64,000 nucleotides of DNA from positions 310,001 through 374,000 of the forward strand of contig NZ_FNDJ01000002.1 in NCBI RefSeq assembly GCF_900099965.1. The letters run 5' to 3'. The position numbers were made by a program, and so were the translations under genes. Positions within the stretch are counted from its first letter, which is position 1. Every line of letters begins with the position of its first letter. The notes beneath the pieces are model-generated. The model was not told the origin of the DNA and made no database searches. It saw only the letters and a program-made list of their open reading frames with translations. This DNA is from Nonomuraea jiangxiensis (GTDB lineage Bacteria; Actinomycetota; Actinomycetes; Streptosporangiales; Streptosporangiaceae). This document shows positions 49,495 to 57,581 of the stretch, in pieces.

Positions 49495-52073
49495 ACGCCG
49501 ACCCGCACCCGCCCACCACGGCCCCACCCCCTGAGCCCCCGCCGACCTCACTGCCCACGCTTCCATCGGCGCCACCGCCCGCGCACCCCTCGGCCGCACC
49601 TCCTGCGGTCGCTCCGGGGGCTCGGCTCGCGGTCCCTCCGGGTGCACTGCCTGGGGAGCAGCGGGGTGAGCTGTCCCGGGAGCAGCCGGGTGGGCTGCCT
49701 GGGGTGCTGGAAGGTGCGCTGTCCAGGGCGCTGCAGGATGCGCTGTCTGGAGAGCGGCCGGGTGGGCTGTCTGGGGAGCGGTTGGGCGGGGAGGGTGAGC
49801 TGCCTGTGGGGGTGGTCGGTGCGCGGGGGAGTGGGGTGGTGGTCGTTCCGGAGGGGGCCGGGCGGGCTGGGCAGTTGGTGGTCGGTGGGGCTGGCGTTTT
49901 TGTGTTGGGGGTGCGGCATCATGGGCCTGGGTCGGCGCGGGCCGTGCGGGCCGAGTTGGAGCGGTTGCGGCCCGACGCGATCCTCATTGAGGGACCGCCG
50001 GAGGCTGACGGGATCGTCGGGCTGGCGCCCGAATTGGAGCCGCCGGTCGCGTTGCTCGCGCACGTCCCGGGCATGCCCGCGCGGGCCGCGTTCTGGCCGT
50101 TCGCCGGGTTCTCCCCTGAGTGGCAGGCCATCAAGTACGGCACGTCCGCCGGCGTCCCTGTGCGCTTCTGCGACCTGCCCGCGGCCCATTCGCTGGCCGA
50201 CGACCGCGACGACGCCGAGACGCCGGACCTGCGGGCCGACCCCATCGGCTCCCTCGCCGCGGCCGCCGGATACGACGACCCGGAGCGCTGGTGGGAGGAC
50301 GTCGTCGAGCACCGCGGTGACACCCCCTTCGAGGTGATCGCCGAGGCCATGGCCGCCGTACGCGAGGGCTACCGGCCGGACGAGCGGGAGGCCAGGCGCG
50401 AGGCGTACATGCGCAAGACCCTGCGCGCGGCGCTCAAACAGGGGCACACCCGGATCGCGGTGATCTGCGGGGCCTGGCACGTCCCCGCGCTGACCGGCAC
50501 CCTGCCGCCCGCCACGGCCGACAACGCGCTCCTGCGCGGCCTGCCGAAGGTGAAGGCGGAGCTGACGTGGGTGCCCTGGACGTACGGGCGGCTGGCCTCG
50601 TGGAGCGGATACGGGGCGGGGATCACCTCGCCCGGCTGGTATCACCACCTGTTCACCGTCCCCGACCGGCCGGTGGAGCGCTGGCTGGCCGGGGCCGCCG
50701 CGGTGCTGCGCGACGAGGGGCTGGCCGTGTCGTCGGCGCACGTCATCGAGTCCGTACGCCTCGCCGACAGCCTGGCCGCGCTGCGCGGCCGCCCGCTGGC
50801 CGGGCTGGGCGAGGTCACCGAGGCGGCCAGGGCGGTGTTGTGCGAGGGCGACGACCTGGCCGTGGAGCTGATCCAGCGGCGCATGGTGGTGGGCGACCGG
50901 CTCGGCCACGTCAGTGATGGCACGCCGATGGTGCCGCTCCAGCGGGACCTGCGTGACCAGCAGCGGCGGCTGCGGCTCAAGCCGGAGGCGCTTGACCGCG
51001 AGTTCGACCTGGACCTGCGCAAGCCGCTCGACCTGGACCGCAGCCGGCTGCTGCACCGGCTGCGGCTGCTCGGCGTGGATTGGGGCACGCTGGGGGAGGC
51101 GCGGGGGAAGGGCACGTTCCGGGAGACGTGGACGTTGCGCTGGCGGCCCGAGCACGACCTGGCGCTCATCGAGCAGGCCGCCCTCGGCACCACCGTGCTC
51201 GCCGCCGCGGCGCAGCGGGCCACGGACCTGGCGGCAGCGGAGTCGGCCGCGCTGGCGGATCTGACGTCGCTGGTCGAGAAGTGCCTGCTGGCGGAGCTGC
51301 CACCTGCGCTGCCCGGCGTGCTGGCCGCGCTGTCGGCCAAGGCGGCGCTGGACACCGACGTCACGCACCTGATGGCGGCGCTGCCCGCGATGGTGCGCGC
51401 CCACCGCTATGGCGATGTCCGGGGCACCCCGGCCGAGGGGCTCGCGGTGATCGTGCGCTCGATGCTGGAGCGCATCTGCGTGGGGCTGCCGGTGGCGGTG
51501 ACGGGGCTGGACGACGACGCGGCGGCCGACCTCCTCAAGCACGTGGACGCCGTGCACGCGGCCGTCGCCCTGCTCACCGAGCACGACCCGGCGCCGGCGT
51601 CCGTGTCGCCGCGCGGCCGGTGGCTGGCCACCCTGCGGGGGATCAGCGACCGGCAGGACCTGCACGGGCTGATCGAGGGGCGGCTGACCCGGATCCTGCT
51701 GGACTCGGGGGAGCTCGACGACGCCGGTGACCGCATGTCCAGGGCGATGTCCCGGGGTCAGACGCCTGCCAGGGCTGCGGCCTGGGTGGAGGGGTTCCTG
51801 GCCGGGGGCGGGTTGCTGCTGGTGCACGATCCGCGGTTGCTGGGCCTGGTGGACGGGTGGCTCACCGGGTTGTCCGGTGAGCAGTTCACCGACGTGCTGC
51901 CGCTGCTGCGCCGTACGTTCGGCGGTTTCGCCGCGCCCGAGCGCCGGGCCATCGGGGAGCGGCTGCGGTCGGCCGGGGGAGTCGAGGAGGAACGGGAGCA
52001 GGACGTGGACGAGGAGCGCGCGGCGGCGGCCGTCGCCACCGTCCTGGCGATCCTCGGAAAGGCGGCCGGATGA
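49491..52073 (+). CDS. DUF5682 family protein with GxxH/E/GxxH signature
   Basis: The 860-aa protein begins with a ~130-residue Pro/Gly-rich low-complexity stretch. Then follow VFVLGVRHHGPGSARAV (GVRH, 140-143), AILIEGPPEADG (Glu 167) and IAVICGAWHVPALTG (GAWH, 327-330). This pattern of two GxxH motifs and a Glu is typical of TIKI/TraB/EreA-type enzymes, so the N-terminal half may be a metal-dependent hydrolase. The C-terminal ~500 residues are helical. It starts with an ATGA overlap with MoxR, so it is translationally coupled to the ATPase. Confidence 0.87.
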   Translation: MNADPHPPTTAPPPEPPPTSLPTLPSAPPPAHPSAAPPAVAPGARLAVPPGALPGEQRGELSREQPGGLPGVLEGALSRALQDALSGERPGGLSGERLGGEGELPVGVVGARGSGVVVVPEGAGRAGQLVVGGAGVFVLGVRHHGPGSARAVRAELERLRPDAILIEGPPEADGIVGLAPELEPPVALLAHVPGMPARAAFWPFAGFSPEWQAIKYGTSAGVPVRFCDLPAAHSLADDRDDAETPDLRADPIGSLAAAAGYDDPERWWEDVVEHRGDTPFEVIAEAMAAVREGYRPDEREARREAYMRKTLRAALKQGHTRIAVICGAWHVPALTGTLPPATADNALLRGLPKVKAELTWVPWTYGRLASWSGYGAGITSPGWYHHLFTVPDRPVERWLAGAAAVLRDEGLAVSSAHVIESVRLADSLAALRGRPLAGLGEVTEAARAVLCEGDDLAVELIQRRMVVGDRLGHVSDGTPMVPLQRDLRDQQRRLRLKPEALDREFDLDLRKPLDLDRSRLLHRLRLLGVDWGTLGEARGKGTFRETWTLRWRPEHDLALIEQAALGTTVLAAAAQRATDLAAAESAALADLTSLVEKCLLAELPPALPGVLAALSAKAALDTDVTHLMAALPAMVRAHRYGDVRGTPAEGLAVIVRSMLERICVGLPVAVTGLDDDAAADLLKHVDAVHAAVALLTEHDPAPASVSPRGRWLATLRGISDRQDLHGLIEGRLTRILLDSGELDDAGDRMSRAMSRGQTPARAAAWVEGFLAGGGLLLVHDPRLLGLVDGWLTGLSGEQFTDVLPLLRRTFGGFAAPERRAIGERLRSAGGVEEEREQDVDEERAAAAVATVLAILGKAAG

Positions 52074-52205
52074 GACGCGGGCGGATGAGAGGCGGCCGGA
52101 TGCGAGGCGGCCAGGTGAGAGGCGATCAGGTGCGAGACGGCCAGGTGAGAGGCGGCTGGGTGCGAGGCAATCAGGTGCGAGGCGGGGGGATGGGCACGTC
52201 GGTGG
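52074..52205 (+). repeat. ~18-bp tandem repeat between the DUF5682 and VWA genes
   Basis: Units close to GAGGCGGCCAGGTGCGAG recur about seven times and fill the 148-bp gap between DUF5682 and VWA genes. The VWA frame stays open through the whole repeat. No promoter is visible within it. Confidence 0.75.
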
Positions 52206-52221
52206 GCGGGAGGATAGGCGG

Positions 52222-53364
52222 ATGAGCGGGGCGGACGAGCGGATGCGCCGGTGGCGGCTGGTGCTGGGCGGTGGGGACGCCGACGGCACCGGGGCCGGTC
52301 TGGAAGGCGTGGACGTGCAGATGGACGCGGCGCTGAGCGACGTCTACGACCAGGGCAAGAGGGAGGGCGGGCTGGGCGCGTCGGCGCCGCGGGTGGCGCG
52401 GTGGCTGGGCGACATCCGCACCTACTTCCCCTCCACGGTCGTCCAGGTCATGCAGAAGGACGCGATCGAGAAGCTCAACCTCACCAGGCTCCTGCTGGAG
52501 CCCGAGATGCTCGAAGCCGTGGAGCCCGACGTTCACCTGGTCGGCACCCTGCTCGCGCTCAACCGGGTCATGCCCGACCAGGCCCGTGAGTCGGCCAGGG
52601 CGCTGGTGCGCCGGGTGGTCGAGGAGCTCGAACGCCGGCTCGCCCAGAAGACCAGGGCGGCCGTGACCGGCGCGCTCGACCGTTCGGCCAGGACGCACCG
52701 GCCCAAGCGCGCGGCCGACATCGACTGGGACCGGACGATCAGGGCCAACCTCAGGAACTACCTGCCCGACCGGAACACCGTGGTCCCCTCGCGGCTGGTC
52801 GGCTACGCCCGCAGACAGCGGTCGGTGCAGCGGGAGGTGGTGCTGTGCATCGACCAGAGCGGGTCGATGGCGGCCTCGGTGGTCTATTCGAGCGTGTTCG
52901 GGGCGGTGCTGGCGTCGATGCGGTCGCTGAGGACGTCGCTGGTGGTGTTCGACACGGCGGTGGTGGATCTCACTGAGCAGTTGCACGATCCGGTTGAGAT
53001 CCTGTTCGGCACGCAGCTCGGCGGTGGCACCGACATCAACCGGGCCATCGCCTACTGCCAGGGGCTCGTCACCCGGCCGGCCAACTCGATCTTCATCCTG
53101 ATCAGCGATCTCTACGAGGGCGGTGTCAGGCAGGAGATGCTGCGCAGGGTGGCGGCGATGACGCAGGCCGGCGTACAGGTGATCGTGTTGCTGGCGTTGT
53201 CCGACGAGGGCGCGCCGTTCTACGACCACGAGAACGCCGCGGCGCTGGCCGCGCTGGGCGTGCCGGCGTTCGCGTGCACGCCGGACGCCTTCCCCGACCT
53301 GATGGCCGCCGCGATCGAGCGGCGGGACATCGGTCAGTGGGCGGAGCGGCACCTGAGCGCATGA
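52222..53364 (+). CDS. VWA domain protein, MoxR partner
   Basis: The 380-aa protein has a C-terminal von Willebrand A domain with an intact MIDAS: VVLCIDQSGSMAASVV (D211xSxS), LGGGTDINRAI for the Thr and LISDLYEGG for the Asp. The N-terminal half is helical (DAALSDVYDQGKREGGLG, LRNYLPDRNTVVPSRL). It should bind a partner through a metal ion, most likely with MoxR. ATG 52222 with GGAGG 8 nt upstream is preferred to longer starts running through the repeat. Confidence 0.9.
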   Translation: MSGADERMRRWRLVLGGGDADGTGAGLEGVDVQMDAALSDVYDQGKREGGLGASAPRVARWLGDIRTYFPSTVVQVMQKDAIEKLNLTRLLLEPEMLEAVEPDVHLVGTLLALNRVMPDQARESARALVRRVVEELERRLAQKTRAAVTGALDRSARTHRPKRAADIDWDRTIRANLRNYLPDRNTVVPSRLVGYARRQRSVQREVVLCIDQSGSMAASVVYSSVFGAVLASMRSLRTSLVVFDTAVVDLTEQLHDPVEILFGTQLGGGTDINRAIAYCQGLVTRPANSIFILISDLYEGGVRQEMLRRVAAMTQAGVQVIVLLALSDEGAPFYDHENAAALAALGVPAFACTPDAFPDLMAAAIERRDIGQWAERHLSA

Positions 53365-53392
53365 GAGCAGGCCGCCAGGGTGGCCCGCCGTC

Positions 53393-54838
53393 TCAGTGGC
53401 CGGGCTGCTCGGGGCGGGCCCGCCGGGGCAGCAGGTACGACAGCGCGAACGTCAGCCCCAGCAACCCCACCTCCACCCACACCGTGACCTGCATCGACGA
53501 GCCGAAGCTCCACTCGTTCGCGAGCAGGTTGAAGAACAGCGTGCCCAGTACGGCGCTGCCGAGCGCGCCGCCGAGCTGCTGGACCGCGGTGAGGGTGCCG
53601 GAGGCGGAGCCGGACTCGTGCGGCTCGACCCCGGCCAGCACGATGTCGAAGAACGGCGCCATGGTCAGCCCCATCCCGACCCCCACCAGGGCGAGCCCGG
53701 GAGCGAGCTGCCAGCCGCTGACGTCGAGCCCGGCCAGGTGGATGGTCAGGGCGAGCACGGCCGCGCCCGCCGCCATGACGACGGTGCCGATCTGCAGCAG
53801 CCCGCGGCCGAGCTTCTCCTGCAACCCCGCCATCGCCAGGCCGAAGCCGAGGACACCGCCGATCGCCTGCGGCAGCCCGGTCAGACCGGCCTGGAGCGGC
53901 GTGAAGCCCAGGCCGAGCTGCGTGTAGAGGCCGAAGACCAGGCCGAGGCCCATCATCCCGGAGAAGAAGGCCAGCCCGGCGACCAGCCCGCCGGTGAAGG
54001 CACGCTTGCGGAAGAGGCCGGGCGTGACGAGCGGGTCCCTGCCGGAGCGGGCGCGGCGCGACTCGTAGCGGCCGAAGACGGCGAAGACCGCGACGGAGGC
54101 CGCCATCGACACGAACGTCCACGCCGGCCAGCCCAGCTCGCGGCCCTGGATGAGCGGAAAGATCATCAGGAACGCGGCCACGGAGACGAGCGCGACGCCG
54201 ACGAGGTCGAGCTTGGTGGCGCCGGACAGGCGGTGCTCGGGCAGGAAGCGCATCGCGGCGAGCGCGGCGGCCAGGCCGATCGGCAGGTTGATCAGGAAGA
54301 TCATGCGCCAGCCGGTGCCGAAGAAGTCGGCGTCGACCAGCCAGCCGGCCAGCACCGGGCCGCCGACGGACGAGATGGTCATGACCGGCCCGAACATGCC
54401 GAACGCCTTGCCCAGCTCCTGCGGCGGGAACATCTCCTTGATCAATCCCAGTCCCTGCGGGATCATCACCGCGCCGAACAGGCCCTGCAACACGCGGCTG
54501 CCGATCAGCATCTCGGGGCTGGCCGCGACGCCGCACAGCAGGGAGGCGGCGGTGAAGCCGAGGGCGCCGATCACGAACATGCGCTTCCTGCCGTACAGGT
54601 CGCCGAGCCGCCCGCCGGTGATCAGGCCGACGGCCATGGCCAGGGTGTATCCGGCGCTGAGCCACTGCACGAGGCTGCCGGAGCCGCCCAGCTCCCGCTG
54701 GATGGTGGGGGCGGCGATCGTGGTCACGAGCGCGTCGAGCAGATCCATGACCTCGGCGGCCAGGATCACGAACAGGGCGGCCCAGCGCCAGCGGTAGGGC
54801 TGGGCCTGGGTTGCCGCCGCTGAGGCGGTGACGGTCAT
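53393..54838 (-). CDS. MFS transporter, DHA2 family drug exporter-like
   Basis: The 481-aa protein has about 14 membrane segments. Family motifs are AAEVMDLLDALVTTIAAPTI, VQWLSAGYTLAMAVGLITGG, RLGDLYGRKRMFVIG (motif A) and SSVGGPVLAGWLVD (motif C, antiporter). It should pump out drugs or metabolites with protons. It is divergent from a TetR gene; four operator-like palindromes lie in between and one fits the spacer of its promoter, so induction by a compound is expected. Confidence 0.92.
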   Translation of the reverse strand: MTVTASAAATQAQPYRWRWAALFVILAAEVMDLLDALVTTIAAPTIQRELGGSGSLVQWLSAGYTLAMAVGLITGGRLGDLYGRKRMFVIGALGFTAASLLCGVAASPEMLIGSRVLQGLFGAVMIPQGLGLIKEMFPPQELGKAFGMFGPVMTISSVGGPVLAGWLVDADFFGTGWRMIFLINLPIGLAAALAAMRFLPEHRLSGATKLDLVGVALVSVAAFLMIFPLIQGRELGWPAWTFVSMAASVAVFAVFGRYESRRARSGRDPLVTPGLFRKRAFTGGLVAGLAFFSGMMGLGLVFGLYTQLGLGFTPLQAGLTGLPQAIGGVLGFGLAMAGLQEKLGRGLLQIGTVVMAAGAAVLALTIHLAGLDVSGWQLAPGLALVGVGMGLTMAPFFDIVLAGVEPHESGSASGTLTAVQQLGGALGSAVLGTLFFNLLANEWSFGSSMQVTVWVEVGLLGLTFALSYLLPRRARPEQPGH

Positions 54839-54877
54839 GGGGGCTCCTCAAAGGGGTGCATAACAGTGTTCTGATCA

Positions 54878-54892
54878 ACGAACATCGTTCGT
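54878..54892. promoter_or_regulatory. TetR operator-like palindrome 1
   Basis: ACGAACATCGTTCGT has 6-bp arms ACGAAC/GTTCGT and a 3-bp centre. Confidence 0.7.
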
Positions 54893-54907
54893 ACAAACAC
54901 TGTTTGT
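54893..54907. promoter_or_regulatory. TetR operator-like palindrome 2
   Basis: ACAAACACTGTTTGT directly abuts palindrome 1 and has the same layout with one symmetrical change in each arm. Confidence 0.6.
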
Positions 54908-54931
54908 AGTAACGAACGGCGTTCGTGTCAA
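54903..54931 (-). promoter_or_regulatory. Promoter of the DHA2-type MFS gene
   Basis: On the minus strand TTGACA (54931-54926) is followed after 17 bp by TACAAA (54908-54903). The third TetR palindrome (54912-54926) fills the spacer and touches the -35 box, so binding there would exclude RNA polymerase. Confidence 0.55.
54912..54926. promoter_or_regulatory. TetR operator-like palindrome 3
   Basis: ACGAACGGCGTTCGT repeats the arms of palindrome 1 exactly and sits between the -35 and -10 boxes of the MFS promoter. Confidence 0.7.
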
Positions 54932-54944
54932 GTACATTGTTCGT
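54930..54944. promoter_or_regulatory. TetR operator half-site 4, over the regulator start
   Basis: AAGTACATTGTTCGT keeps the right arm GTTCGT but has a degenerate left arm. It ends at the base before the TetR ATG and contains TACATT (54933-54938), the probable leaderless -10 box. Confidence 0.5.
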
Positions 54945-55697
54945 ATGGTGGATCGCAGGGGAAGCGGCAACGACGGGGTGCCCGTGCCCCCGTGGCGCAA
55001 GTCACGCAAGCCGGCACAGCTCAGGCGGCAGCTCAGCCAGGAGCTCATCGTCAGCACCGGGTTGCGCGTGCTCGACGCCGAGGGGCTCGACGCGCTGAGC
55101 ATGAGACGCGTCGCCCAGGAGCTCGACACCGGCCCCGCCTCGCTCTACGCGCACGTGGCCGGCAAGGACGAGCTGCTGGAGCTGATCTACGATCGGGTGC
55201 TCGGCGAGATCGAGCTGCCCGAACGCGACCCGAGCCGCTGGAAGGAGCAGTTGCACGGATACGCCACCGAGGTGCACCGGGTGCTGCGCGCGCACGCCGA
55301 CGTGGCGCGGGCGGCACTGGCCACCATCCCCTCGGGGGAGAACTCGCTGCGCGCGGGGGAGTTCGTCTTCGGGCTGCTGATCGAGGCCGGCATGCCGCCA
55401 CGGGAGGCGTCCTTGGCGATGGACCGGCTCTCGCTGTACGTCGTCGGCGACGCGTACGAGGGCTCGCTGCACTACGCGCGGATGCGCGCGGCCGGGCTGG
55501 ACCAGCGAACGTATTTCGAGGCGTTCGTCGGTCAGATCAACGACTACTACCGGACGCTGCCGTCCCATCGGTTCCCGCACTTGCGCGACTATGCCGACGA
55601 CCTGATCGCCGACGACGGCGAGGCCCGCTTCCACTACGGCCTCGCGCTGCTCCTGGACGGCATCGAGGCCCGCATGCCCAAGGCCCGCGCTGACTAG
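54945..55697 (+). CDS. TetR/AcrR family transcriptional regulator
   Basis: The 250-aa regulator has an N-terminal extension, a TetR helix-turn-helix (LIVSTGLRVLDAEGLDALSM and RRVAQELDTGPASLYAHVAG, ~35-75) and a TetR_C-type ligand domain. It is divergent from the DHA2-type MFS gene and probably represses both through the 15-bp palindromes in the shared region. TACATT 6 nt before the ATG indicates a leaderless transcript. Confidence 0.92.
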   Translation: MVDRRGSGNDGVPVPPWRKSRKPAQLRRQLSQELIVSTGLRVLDAEGLDALSMRRVAQELDTGPASLYAHVAGKDELLELIYDRVLGEIELPERDPSRWKEQLHGYATEVHRVLRAHADVARAALATIPSGENSLRAGEFVFGLLIEAGMPPREASLAMDRLSLYVVGDAYEGSLHYARMRAAGLDQRTYFEAFVGQINDYYRTLPSHRFPHLRDYADDLIADDGEARFHYGLALLLDGIEARMPKARAD

Positions 55698-55793
55698 GCC
55701 GGGAAGCCGAGCCAGGTTCGGCCCGCGCGTGTGAACGCCTCGGGCGGTGGTAGGGCCCTGGGCGAGGACGACAGTACAAGCGCAGGGGGCACC

Positions 55794-56096
55794 GTGGCAC
55801 GACTCTTGAGCGGCGAGGAGATCGAGACGGCGCTGGCCGCGCTTGAGGGCTGGCGCAGGGAGGGCGACGCCCTGGTGCGCGACATCCCGATCACGCCCGA
55901 CAGCTACGACTGGCTGAGCCAGGCCGTGACGAACGAGGCGGACGTGGTGGATCACCATCCGGACATCGAGCGGACCGGGCAGGGCATCCGGTTCCGGCTC
56001 ACGACGCACAGCGCCGGCGGGGTGACCCAGCGGGACGTGGAACTGGCCGCGCGGATCGATCATGTCGTCAACGGGGCCGCCAGAGACCGGGGGTGA
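55794..56096 (+). CDS. 4a-hydroxytetrahydrobiopterin dehydratase (PCD)
   Basis: The 100-aa protein matches pterin-4a-carbinolamine dehydratase: LSGEEIETALAALEGWRREG, then NEADVVDHHPDIER with the catalytic His-His-Pro, and the closing THSAGGVTQRDVELAARID. It regenerates reduced pterin after an aromatic-amino-acid hydroxylase or acts on a related pterin. No hydroxylase gene is nearby. GTG 55794 has AGGGGG upstream. Confidence 0.9.
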   Translation: MARLLSGEEIETALAALEGWRREGDALVRDIPITPDSYDWLSQAVTNEADVVDHHPDIERTGQGIRFRLTTHSAGGVTQRDVELAARIDHVVNGAARDRG

Positions 56097-56189
56097 GGCG
56101 GTCTCCGCGCCCAATATGGCGGCTTAGGTCGAATTGCCTAGGGCCCGCGCCGGATGCGCATGTTCGTGCCTGACCGTACCTTTCTGGCT

Positions 56190-57572
56190 ATGACGACGAC
56201 TGTTGACGTTTCTCCCGCCGAGCGCATGAGCGTGGGGTCCGCGCGTTACCGGGCGGTCAGCATCGGCTTGCTGGCGCTCGTGACCCTGGTGGCCTTCGAG
56301 GGCATGGCGGTGACCACGGCCATGCCCCTGGTGGCCCGCGACCTCGGCGGCCTGCACCTGTACAACCTGGCCTTCAGCGCCACCCTGGCGGCCAGCGTGA
56401 TCGCGACGGTGCTGGGTGGCCGGTGGAGCGACATGCGGGGGCCGCTCCAACCGGTCACGGTCGGGGTTGCGGGTTTCGTGGCCGGGCTGCTGCTGGCCGG
56501 GTTCGCGCCGAGCATGGAGGTGTTCGTCGCGGGCCGGTTCGTGCAGGGGCTGGGCGCCGGATTGGTGCAGGTCGCCCTGTACGTCCTGGTGGCCAGGGTC
56601 TATCCGAGCGCCCTGCATCCCAAGGTGTTCGCGCTGTTCTCGGCCGCCTGGGTGGTGCCGTCGATGGTCGGCCCCGCCATCGCGGGCTTCGTGGCCGAGA
56701 ACGCCGACTGGCGGTGGATCTTCTGGGGCGTCTCCCTGATCGTCGTCCCGGCGGCACTGCTGCTCTGGCGCGGCACCGCCGGCCGGGACCTGGCGGAAAG
56801 CGTCGCCGAGCCCGCGCGCGGCATCGGCCGCAAGGTCGGCTGGGCGGCGGTGACCGCCGTCGCCGCCGCCCTGATGCAGTACGGCAGCGCGCTGAAGCTG
56901 GCCGGCCTGCCGCTGCTCCTGGCGGGCCTCGTCCTGCTGGCCGTGGCCCTGCCCAAGCTGCTGCTGCCCGGCTCGCTCAGGGCCGCGCGCGGCCTGCCGA
57001 CCGCGCCCGTGCTGCGCGGCCTGGCCTACGGCTCGTTCACGGCGGCCGAGGTGCTCATCCCGCTCATGCTGAAGTACGAGCGCGGCCTGACCGCCATCGA
57101 GGCCGGCGTGGTGCTCACGATCGGCGCGCTCGGCTGGTCCGCCGGCTCCTGGATCAAGGGCCGCGGCATGATCGGCAATCTGGCCGCCATCCGGGGCGGC
57201 GCCGCCATGATCGCCGTCGGTGTCACGCTGGTGACGCTGGTGCTGGTGGACGCCATGCCGATCGCGGTCGCGTACGTGGCCATGGCCATCGCGGGCCTGG
57301 GCATCGGCGCGCTGCACCCGACGGTGTCCGTCCTGGTGCTGGAGATGTCGAAGGAGGGCGAGGAAGGCCGCAACTCGGCGGCCGTGAGCGTGGGGGAGGC
57401 GGTGTTCGGCGTGGTCGCCGTGGCGCTCAGCGGGGCCCTGTTCACCGCCACGGCGGGGAACTACGCGATCGCGCTCGCGTTCACCGTCGCGCTGGCTCTG
57501 GTGGCCGTTGTGCTGGCCCCGCGTTTTGTGCACGCGGGTGAGGCAGGCACTATGGAGACAAGCGCGTCATAA
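56190..57572 (+). CDS. MFS transporter
   Basis: The 460-aa protein has 12-14 hydrophobic segments. The N-terminus MTTTVDVSPAERMSVGSARY leads into AVSIGLLALVTLVAFEGMAV and TTAMPLVARDLGG, followed by TVLGGRWSDMRGPLQPV (weak motif A). It should be an exporter of unknown substrate. ATG 56190 lies 7 nt after TACCTT, fitting a leaderless transcript; an ATG at 56154 is in frame but would lie upstream of that start. The enolase-superfamily gene follows after 9 bp, so the two are an operon. Confidence 0.88.
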   Translation: MTTTVDVSPAERMSVGSARYRAVSIGLLALVTLVAFEGMAVTTAMPLVARDLGGLHLYNLAFSATLAASVIATVLGGRWSDMRGPLQPVTVGVAGFVAGLLLAGFAPSMEVFVAGRFVQGLGAGLVQVALYVLVARVYPSALHPKVFALFSAAWVVPSMVGPAIAGFVAENADWRWIFWGVSLIVVPAALLLWRGTAGRDLAESVAEPARGIGRKVGWAAVTAVAAALMQYGSALKLAGLPLLLAGLVLLAVALPKLLLPGSLRAARGLPTAPVLRGLAYGSFTAAEVLIPLMLKYERGLTAIEAGVVLTIGALGWSAGSWIKGRGMIGNLAAIRGGAAMIAVGVTLVTLVLVDAMPIAVAYVAMAIAGLGIGALHPTVSVLVLEMSKEGEEGRNSAAVSVGEAVFGVVAVALSGALFTATAGNYAIALAFTVALALVAVVLAPRFVHAGEAGTMETSAS

Positions 57573-57581
57573 GGGGGGTAC

